Assembly (NCBI RefSeq): GCF_009663685.2
Contig: NZ_RCOG02000012.1
Span: 62,846-126,845 of the forward strand
Reading direction: 5' to 3'
DNA length: 64,000 nt
From: Cupriavidus sp. U2
GTDB lineage: Bacteria; Pseudomonadota; Gammaproteobacteria; Burkholderiales; Burkholderiaceae
A model generated the notes under the pieces. The model worked only from the letters and a program-made list of their open reading frames with translations. It made no database searches and was not told where the DNA came from. Every line of letters starts with the position of its first letter. Position 1 is the stretch's first letter. Of the stretch, positions 1 through 8,979 are shown piece by piece. Made by a program: the position numbers and the translations under genes.

Positions 1-1496
1 TGAACCCGTCGGTCACGCCGCCGTTCCAGCTGGACGACGACAACCTGTCGGAAACCACGCGCCTCACGCACCGCGTGCTGGACCTGCGCCGTCCGCAGAT
101 GCAATACAACCTGCGCCTGCGCTACAAGGTTGCCATGGAAGTGCGCAAGTACCTGGACGCACAGGGTTTCATCGACATCGAGACCCCCATGCTGGGCAAG
201 AGCACGCCCGAAGGCGCCCGCGACTACCTGGTGCCGTCGCGCGTGAACCCGGGCCACTTCTTCGCGCTGCCGCAGTCGCCGCAGATCTTCAAGCAGATGC
301 TGATGGTCTCGGGCTTCGACCGCTACTACCAGATCACCAAGTGCTTCCGTGACGAGGACCTGCGCGCCGACCGCCAGCCCGAATTCACCCAGATCGACTG
401 CGAAACGTCGTTCCTGACCGAACAGGAGATCCGTGACCTGTTCGAGGACATGATGCGCACCGTGTTCAAGAACGCCATCGACGTGGACCTGGTCTCCAAG
501 TTCCCGGTGATGGAGTTCCGCGAAGCCATGGCCCGCTTTGGCTCGGACAAGCCCGACCTGCGCGTCAAGCTGGAATTCACCGAGCTGACCGACGTCATGA
601 AGGACGTCGATTTCAAGGTGTTCTCGGGTCCGGCCAACAGCGACAACGGTCGTGTGGTGGGCCTGCGCGTGCCGGGCGGTAGCGCCATCTCGCGCGGCGA
701 GATCGATGCCTACACCCAGTTCGTGGCGATCTACGGTGCCAAGGGCCTGGCCTGGATCAAGGTCAACGAAGTGGCCAAGGGCCGTGATGGCCTGCAGTCG
801 CCGATCGTGAAGAACCTGCACGACGCGTCGATTGCCGAAATCCTGAAGCGCACCGAAGCCAAGGATGGCGACATCATCTTCTTCGGGGCCGACAAGGCCA
901 AGGTGGTCAACGACGCCATCGGCGCGCTGCGCCTGAAGATCGGCCATTCGGAATTCGGCAAGAGCACCGGCCTGTTCGAGGACACCTGGAAGCCGCTGTG
1001 GGTGATCGACTTCCCGATGTTCGAGTACGACGAGGAAGATGCCCGCTGGGTGGCCATGCACCATCCGTTCACGAGCCCCAAGGACGAGCACCTGCAGTAC
1101 CTGGAAACCGACCCGGGCAAGTGCATCGCCAAGGCCTACGACATGGTGCTGAACGGCTGGGAAATGGGCGGCGGATCGGTCCGTATCTACCGCGAGGACG
1201 TGCAGAGCAAGGTGTTCCGCGCGCTGAAGATCGGCGACGAGGAAGCCCGTGCCAAGTTCGGCTACCTGCTCGACGCGCTGCAATATGGTGCGCCGCCGCA
1301 CGGCGGCCTGGCCTTTGGCCTGGACCGTATCGTGACGATGATGGCCGGTGCCGATTCGATCCGCGACGTGATCGCCTTCCCGAAGACGCAACGCGCCCAG
1401 GATCTGCTGACGCAGGCCCCGAGCTCGGTCGACGAGAAGCAACTGCGCGAACTGCATATCCGTCTGCGCGCGCAAGAGCCGAAGACGACTGCCTGA
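1..1496 (+). CDS. aspS: Aspartyl-tRNA synthetase, 5' end cut by the window edge
   Basis: Class II aminoacyl-tRNA synthetase that charges tRNA(Asp). The reading frame is open from base 3, so about 497 residues are visible of a family length near 600; the missing part is most of the N-terminal OB-fold anticodon-binding domain. Visible are the motif 2 region ([14 protein letters not shown]), the bacterial GAD insertion domain in the middle, and motif 3 ([10 protein letters not shown]) near the C-terminus. The residues that separate discriminating from non-discriminating AspRS lie largely outside the window, so Asn-tRNA misacylation cannot be judged. A rho-independent terminator follows. Confidence 0.98.
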   Translation, partial: NPSVTPPFQLDDDNLSETTRLTHRVLDLRRPQMQYNLRLRYKVAMEVRKYLDAQGFIDIETPMLGKSTPEGARDYLVPSRVNPGHFFALPQSPQIFKQMLMVSGFDRYYQITKCFRDEDLRADRQPEFTQIDCETSFLTEQEIRDLFEDMMRTVFKNAIDVDLVSKFPVMEFREAMARFGSDKPDLRVKLEFTELTDVMKDVDFKVFSGPANSDNGRVVGLRVPGGSAISRGEIDAYTQFVAIYGAKGLAWIKVNEVAKGRDGLQSPIVKNLHDASIAEILKRTEAKDGDIIFFGADKAKVVNDAIGALRLKIGHSEFGKSTGLFEDTWKPLWVIDFPMFEYDEEDARWVAMHHPFTSPKDEHLQYLETDPGKCIAKAYDMVLNGWEMGGGSVRIYREDVQSKVFRALKIGDEEARAKFGYLLDALQYGAPPHGGLAFGLDRIVTMMAGADSIRDVIAFPKTQRAQDLLTQAPSSVDEKQLRELHIRLRAQEPKTTA

Positions 1497-1535
1497 TCGC
1501 CCGACCCGAGACCCGATCATTCCGGTTCCGGTACG

Positions 1536-1566
1536 AAAGCCGCGCACCAGCGCGGCTTTTTTGTTT
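1536..1566 (+). terminator. Rho-independent terminator after aspS
   Basis: Arms AGCCGCGC (1538-1545) and GCGCGGCT (1550-1557) close a four-base loop and run into a T-tract. It ends the aspS transcript. Confidence 0.9.
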
Positions 1567-1695
1567 TCGGCGCAAGGATGCGTTTCCATTTGTTACCACT
1601 CGAAACGAAGCCACCCCGGATGATGTCTTTCTGCCTGATGCGCGCGAAGCCGGCCCACCCGAAAGGCCGGTCGTGACGTGGGAGGACAACACCAG

Positions 1696-2664
1696 ATGCT
1701 GCAACTCGATACGGAAACGATCCGGGCCTTCGTGCTGGCCCATGCGGAAACCATCCTGACCTGGCTGGTGGCCGGGCTGCTCATGATGCTGCTGGCGCGC
1801 TTCGAGCTGCGCCGCGCCGTGCGCAAGTCGGCGCAGGCCATGTCGGAATCGGTGGCGACCACCGTGGCGGCCTGCGTGCCCGATATCGCGCATGCCGTGC
1901 AGAGCGCGCAGCCGCTCTCCGACTACGCCCAGCCCGTGCAGGGCGAAGGCCCCGTTGCCGCGCAGCGTGCCGACGCCCTGCGCAAGCTGGCGCTGGACAC
2001 CGTGGCAACCGTGATGGCCCGCGGTCGCTGGCTGGAGGATGTCGGCAACCTGCGGCTGGCCGAGGACGCGTTGCTGTCGGGCCGGCGTGCCGGGGGTGCC
2101 GACCCGCTGCTCGTGGTGGCGCCGCAACCCGTGGTGCAGGCCTACCTGACCGCCCAGCGCACGTTTGACGACGAAGCGACGCGCCTGCAGACCCACCGGC
2201 GCGAGGCGCTCCGCCTGCAGGAAGCCCTGCAGCAGGTGAACGCCGAGGCCGCCCATGTCGAGCAGGAAACGGCCAGCATCGTGTTGCGCTTCGAACAGGT
2301 CAATGCCCAGGCCGCGCAAGGCGTGGAGGCGGGCGATTACCAGCGGTTCCTGATCCAGAAATACAACCAGCTCGGCATGCGCGAGAAGGAGATCGGCCAG
2401 GAACGCGCGGATCTCGCTGCCCAGGTGCGTGAAAGCACCGATGCGCTGGCCGAACATGCCCATGTGGCGTCCCAGCGTTATACCCAGGCGCTGGCGCCGC
2501 TGATGCAGCAACTGCGCGCCGCCTGGGGGCACGGCGATTCGCCCGAGGTCTTCGATACCTGGCTGGGCAGCATGCCCGGCACGGGGCCGGACGGCGTGGC
2601 CAGCCCCGTGCCCGGCGGGCACTACCTGACGCCGAGGGCGGCGGGCGAGCAGACCGTCGCGTGA
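1696..2664 (+). CDS. Membrane-anchored coiled-coil protein of unknown function
   Basis: A 322-residue protein I do not recognise as a named family. Residues about 20-38 form one hydrophobic transmembrane helix close to the N-terminus. The middle (about 150-260) is rich in Glu, Gln, Ala and Leu with coiled-coil character, and the C-terminal tail is Gly/Pro-rich. I chose ATG 1696 because GGGAGG lies 11 bases upstream; a GTG at 1678 would add six residues but overlaps that ribosome-binding site. It sits between the aspS terminator and nudB. The topology suggests a scaffold or envelope protein, which is inference only. Confidence 0.8.
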   Translation: MLQLDTETIRAFVLAHAETILTWLVAGLLMMLLARFELRRAVRKSAQAMSESVATTVAACVPDIAHAVQSAQPLSDYAQPVQGEGPVAAQRADALRKLALDTVATVMARGRWLEDVGNLRLAEDALLSGRRAGGADPLLVVAPQPVVQAYLTAQRTFDDEATRLQTHRREALRLQEALQQVNAEAAHVEQETASIVLRFEQVNAQAAQGVEAGDYQRFLIQKYNQLGMREKEIGQERADLAAQVRESTDALAEHAHVASQRYTQALAPLMQQLRAAWGHGDSPEVFDTWLGSMPGTGPDGVASPVPGGHYLTPRAAGEQTVA

Positions 2665-2749
2665 TTCCACATCGCGGTATTCAGACAGCGGATGACGCCG
2701 AAGGCGGCGCCGCTGCGCTATGCTTGGGGTCTGTTGCTTCCACCGCCCC

Positions 2750-3238
2750 ATGCGCTACAAGATCCCCGAATCGGTGCTGGTCGTCATTCATACGCCAGAC
2801 CTGCAAGTCCTGTTGATCGAGCGTGCCGACCGGCCAGGCTTCTGGCAATCGGTGACGGGCAGCCTCGATGCCGTCGACGAGCCGCTGATGGCGACCGCCG
2901 CCCGCGAAGTTGCCGAGGAAACCGGCATCGTGGCCAGCCACTACCAATTGACCGACTGGCAGCATACGATCGACTACGAAATCTACCCCCAATGGCGTCA
3001 TCGCTATGCGCCCGGCGTCACCCGCAATACCGAGCACTGGTTCGGCCTGTGTGTACCGGAGCCGCTGCCGGTGACGCTGGCGCCCCGTGAACACCTGCGG
3101 TTCGAGTGGCTGCCATGGCAGGCAGCCGCCGAACGCTGTTTTTCCAGCAGCAATGCGGAGGCGGTGCGCCAGCTGGCCTGGCGTATGGCCGGGGCGCAGG
3201 GCGTGGAAGCCGGGGCCGTACGTGGAGAGGCGCGATGA
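2750..3238 (+). CDS. nudB: Dihydroneopterin triphosphate pyrophosphohydrolase (Nudix)
   Basis: NudB removes pyrophosphate from 7,8-dihydroneopterin triphosphate in folate synthesis. The 162-residue protein starts MRYKIPESVLVV, as the family does, and carries a Nudix box at about residues 38-62 ending in REVAEETG. The first segment of the box, GSLDAVDE, looks one residue longer than the textbook Gx5E spacing. ATG 2750 matches family length; an ATG at 2720 would add ten residues. Neither has a clear Shine-Dalgarno sequence. The stop overlaps the next start (ATGA), so translation is probably coupled. Confidence 0.9.
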   Translation: MRYKIPESVLVVIHTPDLQVLLIERADRPGFWQSVTGSLDAVDEPLMATAAREVAEETGIVASHYQLTDWQHTIDYEIYPQWRHRYAPGVTRNTEHWFGLCVPEPLPVTLAPREHLRFEWLPWQAAAERCFSSSNAEAVRQLAWRMAGAQGVEAGAVRGEAR

Positions 3239-3990
3239 AACTGCGCGTCGTGACCTACAACATCCACAAGGGCGTGAAGGGCTTTTCGGGCAAGCCGCGC
3301 ATCCAGAGCGTGCGCACGGGCCTGCAATCGATGGACGCCGATATCGTGTTCCTGCAGGAAGTGCAGGATCGCAATGACCGCCTGATCGCCGCCGAACTGT
3401 TCGACCCCGATCACACCCAGCTCAATTACCTGGCCACCGACGCCTATCCACATTCGGTCTACGGGCGCAACGCCGTGTACGAGCACGGGCACCACGGCAA
3501 CGCGATCCTGTCGCGGCATCCGATCCTGATGTCGGAAAATCTTGATATTTCGGATCATCGCTTCGAACAGCGCGGGCTGCTGCACGCCGTTGCAGACATC
3601 CACGGCGTGGAGGCGCATCTGATCTGCGTGCATTTCGGGCTGTTCGCGCGCAGCCGGGTGCGGCAGGCCAGTGCGCTGGTGGACCGGGTGCGATCCGTGG
3701 TGCCCGACCACGCGCCGCTGGTGATCGCTGGCGACTTCAACGACTGGAACCACAAGCTCGATACCCGCATCTGCAACACGCTGAATGCCGTGGAATCGGC
3801 CCACGCCAAGAACGGGCGCATTCATACCTTTCCGAGCCATATGCCGTGGTGGCAACTCGACCGCATCTACGTGCGCGGCTTCGATATCGAACGCACGCAG
3901 GCGCTGACTGGCCGTGAGTGGGCGCAGCGATCGGATCATGTGCCGCTGATGGCCGAGCTGGCGCATCGCGTGGCGATCCCGGAAGCGTAG
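3235..3990 (+). CDS. Endonuclease/exonuclease/phosphatase family protein (YbhP-like)
   Basis: A 251-residue metal-dependent phosphoesterase of the EEP superfamily. The expected active-site segments are present in order: TYNIHKG at the N-terminus, FLQEVQ (metal-binding Glu), IAGDFNDW (Asp and Asn) and SDHVPL (catalytic Asp-His) near the end. The start overlaps the nudB stop by four bases and follows a good GGAGAGG site. In E. coli the related ybhP lies next to clsB (ybhO). Here clsB is the next gene on this strand, with mobB inserted between on the other. The substrate is not evident from sequence. Confidence 0.88.
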   Translation: MKLRVVTYNIHKGVKGFSGKPRIQSVRTGLQSMDADIVFLQEVQDRNDRLIAAELFDPDHTQLNYLATDAYPHSVYGRNAVYEHGHHGNAILSRHPILMSENLDISDHRFEQRGLLHAVADIHGVEAHLICVHFGLFARSRVRQASALVDRVRSVVPDHAPLVIAGDFNDWNHKLDTRICNTLNAVESAHAKNGRIHTFPSHMPWWQLDRIYVRGFDIERTQALTGREWAQRSDHVPLMAELAHRVAIPEA

Positions 3991-4035
3991 GGCGGAAAGA
4001 CAGCGCAGGGGCCGTTACGACTACTGAATCTGGCG

Positions 4036-4548
4036 TCAGTGCGATGCCAGGTAGTCGCGGATCCAGCGGTAGATGGCGTCCGCGTCGGCCAGGTCGATCA
4101 CCGGCAGCGTCGTCTGCCCGGCCACCTGTTCCACCGCATCGGTGGCCACCGCCACCACGCCCGGCACTTCGGTCCAGAGCGGCGCCTTGCCGTTGGCCGG
4201 ACGATAGATTTCCAGCTTGGGGAAATCGCTCCATTTGTAGCCCTCGACCATGACCAGGTCGGTGTCGGGCGGCAGCACGGCCAGGGCTTCGCCGATTTCC
4301 GGGGACGGCTTGTCTTCCGGATAGTGGCGCATCAGCGTCAGGTGGCGGGCACCCACCAGCACGACGTTTTCGCAGCCACCCTGGCGCATGCGCCACGAAT
4401 CCTTGCCGGGGGTGTCCGGATCGAAACCGTGGTGCGTGTGCTTGATGCCGGCGACGCGCAGGCCGCCAGCCACGAAGCGGGGGATCAACTGGTCCAGCAG
4501 CGTCGTCTTGCCGCTGCCCGAAGAACCGGCGATACCGAATACCTTCAC
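4036..4548 (-). CDS. mobB: Molybdopterin-guanine dinucleotide biosynthesis protein B
   Basis: GTP-binding protein that assists MobA in attaching GMP to molybdopterin. The N-terminus holds a Walker A motif (GSSGSGKTT), followed by GIKHTHHGFD and a VEGYKWSDFPKLEIYR segment typical of MobB. I chose GTG 4548 (protein MKVFGIAG..., 170 residues) because AGGGAA lies just upstream and the family starts here; an upstream GTG at 4572 would add eight residues. The gene is divergent from clsB across about 93 bases. No other molybdenum-cofactor gene is visible. This is the cofactor protein, not the plasmid mobilisation protein of the same name. Confidence 0.93.
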   Translation of the reverse strand: MKVFGIAGSSGSGKTTLLDQLIPRFVAGGLRVAGIKHTHHGFDPDTPGKDSWRMRQGGCENVVLVGARHLTLMRHYPEDKPSPEIGEALAVLPPDTDLVMVEGYKWSDFPKLEIYRPANGKAPLWTEVPGVVAVATDAVEQVAGQTTLPVIDLADADAIYRWIRDYLASH

Positions 4549-4641
4549 AATGCTTTCCCTGTTGGGCGTCACAATGGCCCGACAATAGCAGAGTTCGGCC
4601 GGGCCATGTGCAGGAGCCGCCCGTTGCCCGATAATCGAGCC

Positions 4642-6024
4642 ATGTCACGGACTTACGATCGCGCCGAACCCGAATTGCCCCCGACCCCCGAGGTACCCGA
4701 TGGGCGCCTGGCGCCAGTGGACGCCGCCGCGCCGCCGACGCCCGAGCCCGGCCCGAGCGGGCCCGTCCACGAGTTGCGCAGCGCCGGGGCCCATGCCAAG
4801 GCCCGGCTGATGCACTGGGTGCGCCGCCGCGGCAGCCCGGTGCCGGGCAATCGCGTCGAACTTCTCCGTAACGGCCAGGAGTTCTTTCCGGCGCTGATCG
4901 CCGCCATCGATGCGGCGCAGGGTCACGTGGTGGTGGAGACCTATATCTACGCCGACGATGCCGTGGGCGCGCGCGTGGGCGACGCGCTGATCGCGGCCGC
5001 CCGGCGTGGCGTCGATGTGAGGCTGGTGGTGGACGGGTTTGGCGCCGGCGACATGCCCGCCGCGCTGCTGGATCGCCTTCGTGCAGGCGGCGTCAATGTG
5101 GAAATCTACCGGCCGGTGCGCGGATTCAAGTTTGCGCGGCGCCACCTGCGGCGGCTCCATCGCAAGATCGCCGTGATCGACGGCAAGGTGGCGTTCGTCG
5201 GCGGCATCAATATCATCGACGACCATAACCACGGGCCGATCGACCTGCCGGAACTGGGGCCGCGCTACGACTTCGCGGTGCGCGTGCGCGGTCCGCTCGT
5301 GGCGCAGATTGCGCTGGCATCGGCCCGGCTCTGGTTCCGCATCGCACAACGGCGCGGCCTGCGTGAAACCGCGAACGCGTTTGCCGAAGTGGAGGCGCTG
5401 ACGCGCGGCGCGCGGCAGGCGCGCAATGACGTCCAGCCTGATGGGGTGCCGGCCGCCTTGCTGCTGCGCGACAACCTGCGCAATCGCCGCACCATCGAAC
5501 GCGAATACCTGTACGCGCTGGGCTCGGCGCGCCGCGACGTCATCCTGGCTAATGCCTACTTCCTGCCGGGCCACAAGATGCGGCGCGCGCTGCTGGCCTG
5601 CCGCGAGCGCGGCGTGCGGGTGCGGCTGCTGCTGCAGGGCATGGTCGAATACCGGCTCCAGCACTACGCCACCCACGCGCTCTACGCGCGACTGCTGGAG
5701 GCCGGCGTCGAGATCTACGAGTACGAGGAAAGCTTCCTGCACGCCAAGGTGGCGGTGGTGGACGATACGTGGGCCACGGTGGGGTCGAGCAACATGGACC
5801 CTTTCAGCCTGCTCTTGGCCCGCGAGGCGAATGTGGCGGTCTACGACGCCGCATTCGCCAATACGCTGCGGCTCAGGCTGGAGCGCGCCATGGTCCAGCG
5901 CAGCGCGCGGGTGATGCCCGAGGTGCATGCCCGGCTGCCGCGTTTGCGGCGCTTTGCCAATTGGGCGGCCTACTACGTGTTGCGTCTCGGCGTCGTCATC
6001 GCGGGCGTGACGGGGCGCTACTGA
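4642..6024 (+). CDS. clsB: Cardiolipin synthase B, phospholipase D family
   Basis: A 460-residue membrane-associated phosphatidyltransferase making cardiolipin. Two HKD motifs are present: LHRKIAVIDG near residue 173, followed by FVGGINI, and LHAKVAVVDD near residue 367, followed by VGSSNMDP. It is longer than E. coli ClsB (about 413) because of a Pro-rich N-terminal extension of about 45 residues; the start could lie further in. A short hydrophobic stretch closes the C-terminus (YVLRLGVVIAGV). It lies downstream of the ybhP-like gene, as in E. coli. Confidence 0.92.
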   Translation: MSRTYDRAEPELPPTPEVPDGRLAPVDAAAPPTPEPGPSGPVHELRSAGAHAKARLMHWVRRRGSPVPGNRVELLRNGQEFFPALIAAIDAAQGHVVVETYIYADDAVGARVGDALIAAARRGVDVRLVVDGFGAGDMPAALLDRLRAGGVNVEIYRPVRGFKFARRHLRRLHRKIAVIDGKVAFVGGINIIDDHNHGPIDLPELGPRYDFAVRVRGPLVAQIALASARLWFRIAQRRGLRETANAFAEVEALTRGARQARNDVQPDGVPAALLLRDNLRNRRTIEREYLYALGSARRDVILANAYFLPGHKMRRALLACRERGVRVRLLLQGMVEYRLQHYATHALYARLLEAGVEIYEYEESFLHAKVAVVDDTWATVGSSNMDPFSLLLAREANVAVYDAAFANTLRLRLERAMVQRSARVMPEVHARLPRLRRFANWAAYYVLRLGVVIAGVTGRY

Positions 6025-6200
6025 GGCGCCGACCAGGCGCCACACGGTAACATGGTGCCTTGCCGCAGTGCTGCCATACACCGTTTCGCGCGGGCCGCGA
6101 TTCGATGCGGGTTTTAAGCCGTTGCTGCAATGCGCCGAACGGACGCCGCGGCCGGCCCCATCGGGGCCGCGTGTTTAGAAACACGGGTCTAATTAAATAC

Positions 6201-6229
6201 TTGATGCCAGTCGGCCTCGCCAGAATAAT
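6201..6229 (+). promoter_or_regulatory. Sigma-70 promoter for the TetR/fad genes
   Basis: TTGATG (6201-6206) and AATAAT (6224-6229) are separated by 17 bases, matching the consensus at 4/6 and 5/6 positions. Transcription would start near 6236, inside the adjacent inverted repeat. Confidence 0.7.
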
Positions 6230-6231
6230 CT

Positions 6232-6243
6232 GAACGACCGTTC
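6232..6243. promoter_or_regulatory. Probable TetR-family operator
   Basis: GAACG-AC-CGTTC is an inverted repeat with perfect five-base arms, placed two bases after the -10 element so that it covers the expected transcription start. A repressor bound here would block the promoter, consistent with autoregulation by the TetR protein encoded just downstream. The AACG...CGTT form resembles operators of fatty-acid-responsive TetR regulators such as PsrA and FadR. Confidence 0.6.
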
Positions 6244-6362
6244 TTTTTTGGCTTAGACTTCGTGCATTTGCGATGGCGGTTTGCTGTCGCGGCGCCTGCC
6301 GAAAGCAGCGTCAAGCCAGGAAACAGCATCCGCGGGATGCTGCAGAGAACGGAGAGAAAACC

Positions 6363-7001
6363 ATGCGACACCAGTCAGTTCGTCTTGAATCCGCCGCCGC
6401 GCCCACGCCCTTGCGAAAGGGTGAGATGACGCGCGTGGCGATTCTCGATGCCGCACTGGAACTGTCGTCCCGCGACGGGCTGGAAGGGCTGACCATCGGC
6501 CTGCTCGCGGAACGCATGCAGATGAGCAAGAGCGGCGTGTTCGCGCATTTTGGTTCGCGCGAAGACCTGCAGGTGGAAGTGGTGCGCGAGTATCACCGGC
6601 GGTTCGAGCAGGAGGTGTTCTACCCCTCGCTGCAGGAGCCGCGCGGTCTGCCTCGCCTGTGGTCGATGGTGCGGCGCTGGATGGAAAAGCGCATCCAGGA
6701 AGTGACCACGGGTTGCATCTACATCAGCGGTGCGGTCGAGTACGACGACCGCGCGGAAAGCCCGGTGCGTGACGAACTGGTCAAGAGCGTCACGATCTGG
6801 CGGGCCGCGCTGTTGCGTGCCATCGACCAGGCCAAGGAAGAGGGGCACCTGCGCGCGGATTGCGATCCGCGCCTGATGCTGTTCGAGATGTACAGCCTTG
6901 AACTAGGCTTGCATCATGACGCCCGATTTCTGCGCCTGCCGGACAGTGCCGAACTTGCCATGGTCGCGCTCAACAAACTGATTCAGTCTTACCGTACCTG
7001 A
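6363..7001 (+). CDS. TetR-family transcriptional regulator, probably of beta-oxidation genes
   Basis: A 212-residue regulator. The N-terminal helix-turn-helix spans about residues 22-68 (LTIGLLAERMQMSKSGVFAHF is the recognition region), and the C-terminal half is the ligand-binding domain. ATG 6363 follows GGAGAG. It lies 89 bases upstream of an acyl-CoA dehydrogenase gene on the same strand, with no separate promoter visible for that gene, so it probably heads the operon and senses a long-chain acyl-CoA. The ligand is inferred from context. Confidence 0.88.
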   Translation: MRHQSVRLESAAAPTPLRKGEMTRVAILDAALELSSRDGLEGLTIGLLAERMQMSKSGVFAHFGSREDLQVEVVREYHRRFEQEVFYPSLQEPRGLPRLWSMVRRWMEKRIQEVTTGCIYISGAVEYDDRAESPVRDELVKSVTIWRAALLRAIDQAKEEGHLRADCDPRLMLFEMYSLELGLHHDARFLRLPDSAELAMVALNKLIQSYRT

Positions 7002-7017
7002 GCCGCCCCCGGCAACG

Positions 7018-7047
7018 GCCGCACGCGTCCCCTCCAGGGCGTGCGGC
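7018..7047 (+). other. Hairpin between tetR and the acyl-CoA dehydrogenase gene
   Basis: GCCGCACGC (7018-7026) and GCGTGCGGC (7039-7047) form a perfect nine-base-pair stem with a 12-base loop and no T-tract. It may protect or partly attenuate the tetR-fad transcript. Confidence 0.5.
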
Positions 7048-7090
7048 ACGCGCGTGTGGCGGCACCAGGCAAACCTCCAAGGAGTCTTTG

Positions 7091-8878
7091 ATGGGCCAGT
7101 ACACCGCACCGTTGCGCGACATGCAGTTCGTGCTCCACGAACTGCTCGGCGCAGAAGCCGAACTCAAGGCGATGCCGCAACACGCGGACATCGACGCGGA
7201 CACCATCAACCAGGTTATCGAAGAAGCCGGCAAGTTCTGCGCGGACGTGGTGTTTCCGCTGAACCAGCCCGGCGACCGCGAAGGCTGCACCTACGTCGGC
7301 GACGGCGTGGTGCGCGCACCCAAGGGCTTCAAGGAAGCCTACCAGCAGTATGTCGAGGCCGGCTGGCCCGCGCTGGCCTGCGACCCCGAATTCGGCGGCC
7401 AGGGCCTGCCGATCGTCGTCAACAACGCGCTGTACGAGATGCTGAACTCGGCCGGCCAGGCATGGACGATGTACCCGGGCCTGTCGCACGGCGCCTACGA
7501 GGCGCTGCACGCGCACGGCACGCCGGAACTGAAGCAGACCTACCTGCCCAAGCTGGTGTCGGGCGTGTGGACGGGCACGATGTGCCTGACCGAGCCGCAC
7601 TGCGGCACCGACCTGGGCATCCTGCGCTCGAAGGCCGAGCCGCAGGCCGACGGCTCGTACGCCATCACGGGCACCAAGATCTTCATCTCGGCCGGCGAGC
7701 ACGACCTGGCCGAGAACATCATCCACCTGGTGCTGGCGCGCCTGCCGGACGCCCCGCAAGGCACCAAGGGCATCTCGCTGTTCGTCGTGCCGAAGTTCAT
7801 CCCCGACGCCAGCGGCAACCCGGGCGAGCGCAACGGTATCAAGTGCGGCTCGATCGAGCACAAGATGGGCATCCACGGCAACGCCACCTGCGTGATGAAC
7901 CTGGACGGCGCCCGCGGCTGGCTGGTCGGCGAGGCCAACAAGGGCCTCAACGCCATGTTCGTGATGATGAACGCGGCCCGCCTGGGCGTGGGCGCGCAAG
8001 GCCTGGGCCTGACCGAAGTGGCCTACCAGAACTCGCTGGCCTACGCCAAGGACCGCCTGCAGATGCGCGCGCTGACCGGCCCGAAGGCGCCCGAGAAGGC
8101 GGCCGACCCGATCATCGTGCATCCGGACGTGCGCCGCATGCTGCTCACGCAGAAGGCCTACGCCGAAGGTGGCCGCGCGTTCAGCTACTGGACCGCGCTG
8201 CAGATCGACCGCGAACTGTCGCACCCCGACGAATCCGTGCGCAAGGAAGCCGCCGATCTGGTGGCGCTGCTGACGCCGGTGATCAAGGCCTTCCTGACCG
8301 ACAACGCGTTCACGTCGACCAACGAGGGCATGCAGGTGTTCGGCGGCCACGGCTACATCGCCGAATGGGGCATGGAGCAGTACGTGCGCGACGCGCGCAT
8401 CAACATGATCTACGAAGGCACCAATACGATCCAGTCGCTGGACCTGCTGGGCCGCAAGATCCTGGGCGACATGGGCGCCAAGCTGAAGGCCTTCGGCAAG
8501 ATCGTGCAGCAGTTCGTCGAGGAAGAGGGCACCAACGAAGCCATGCAGGAATTCGTGAACCCGCTGGCCGACATCGGCGACAAGGTGCAGAAGCTCACGA
8601 TGGAAATCGGCATGAAGGCGATGGGCAACCCCGACGAGGTGGGCGCCGCCGCCGTGCCGTACCTGCGCGTAGTGGGCCACCTGGTGTTCTCGTACTTCTG
8701 GGCCCGCATGGCCAAGATCGCGCTGGAGAAGCAGGACAGCGGCGACAAGTTCTACGTCAGCAAGCTGGCCACGGCGCGCTTCTACTTTGCCAAGCTGCTG
8801 CCCGAAACGGCCGCCGAAATCCGCAAGGCGCGCGCGGGTTCGGCCACGCTGATGGCGCTGGACGCCGATCTGTTCTGA
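7091..8878 (+). CDS. Acyl-CoA dehydrogenase (long, DmdC/FadE-like family)
   Basis: FAD enzyme catalysing the first step of beta-oxidation, acyl-CoA to trans-2-enoyl-CoA. The 595-residue length and the start MGQYTAPLRDM fit the larger acyl-CoA dehydrogenase family with an added C-terminal domain (as in DmdC) rather than the 380-residue classical type. LTEPHCGTDLG (FAD and substrate contact) and IYEGTNTIQSLDLLGRK, which holds the catalytic Glu region, are visible. ATG 7091 follows AAGGAG; a TTG directly before it is not needed. It is the first enzyme of a collinear fad block. Chain-length preference cannot be read from sequence. Confidence 0.93.
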   Translation: MGQYTAPLRDMQFVLHELLGAEAELKAMPQHADIDADTINQVIEEAGKFCADVVFPLNQPGDREGCTYVGDGVVRAPKGFKEAYQQYVEAGWPALACDPEFGGQGLPIVVNNALYEMLNSAGQAWTMYPGLSHGAYEALHAHGTPELKQTYLPKLVSGVWTGTMCLTEPHCGTDLGILRSKAEPQADGSYAITGTKIFISAGEHDLAENIIHLVLARLPDAPQGTKGISLFVVPKFIPDASGNPGERNGIKCGSIEHKMGIHGNATCVMNLDGARGWLVGEANKGLNAMFVMMNAARLGVGAQGLGLTEVAYQNSLAYAKDRLQMRALTGPKAPEKAADPIIVHPDVRRMLLTQKAYAEGGRAFSYWTALQIDRELSHPDESVRKEAADLVALLTPVIKAFLTDNAFTSTNEGMQVFGGHGYIAEWGMEQYVRDARINMIYEGTNTIQSLDLLGRKILGDMGAKLKAFGKIVQQFVEEEGTNEAMQEFVNPLADIGDKVQKLTMEIGMKAMGNPDEVGAAAVPYLRVVGHLVFSYFWARMAKIALEKQDSGDKFYVSKLATARFYFAKLLPETAAEIRKARAGSATLMALDADLF

Positions 8879-8892
8879 TCGGGAGGTGTCTC

Positions 8893-8917
8893 CCCTCTCC
8901 CGCAAGGCGGGAGAGGG
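8893..8917. repeat. CCCTCTCCCGC hairpin repeat, copy 1
   Basis: CCCTCTCCCGC and GCGGGAGAGGG form a perfect 11-base-pair stem with loop AAG, starting 14 bases after the acyl-CoA dehydrogenase stop. It belongs to a five-copy family in this window. Confidence 0.85.
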
Positions 8918-8979
8918 CAGCCGACCCAGATAGCACTGGATTTTTCTCTCCTCAAACGCTCACGACTCTAGGAGCGCGC

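Larger units (their letters stand above)
6025..6362 (+). other. Intergenic region with the tetR promoter and two inverted repeats
   Basis: This 338-base gap holds no credible gene. After clsB there is a GGCGCC hairpin without a T-tract (6025-6041) and a GC-rich hairpin near 6148-6170. Then comes an inverted repeat CGTGTTT-AG-AAACACG (6170-6185), a sigma-70-like promoter (6201-6229) and an operator-like inverted repeat (6232-6243). A GGAGAG ribosome-binding site precedes ATG 6363. Confidence 0.75.

Noticed and set aside
4036..4548. mobB as a sign of plasmid mobilisation.
   Set aside because: The protein has the P-loop and conserved segments of the molybdenum-cofactor MobB. No relaxase or transfer origin is present.
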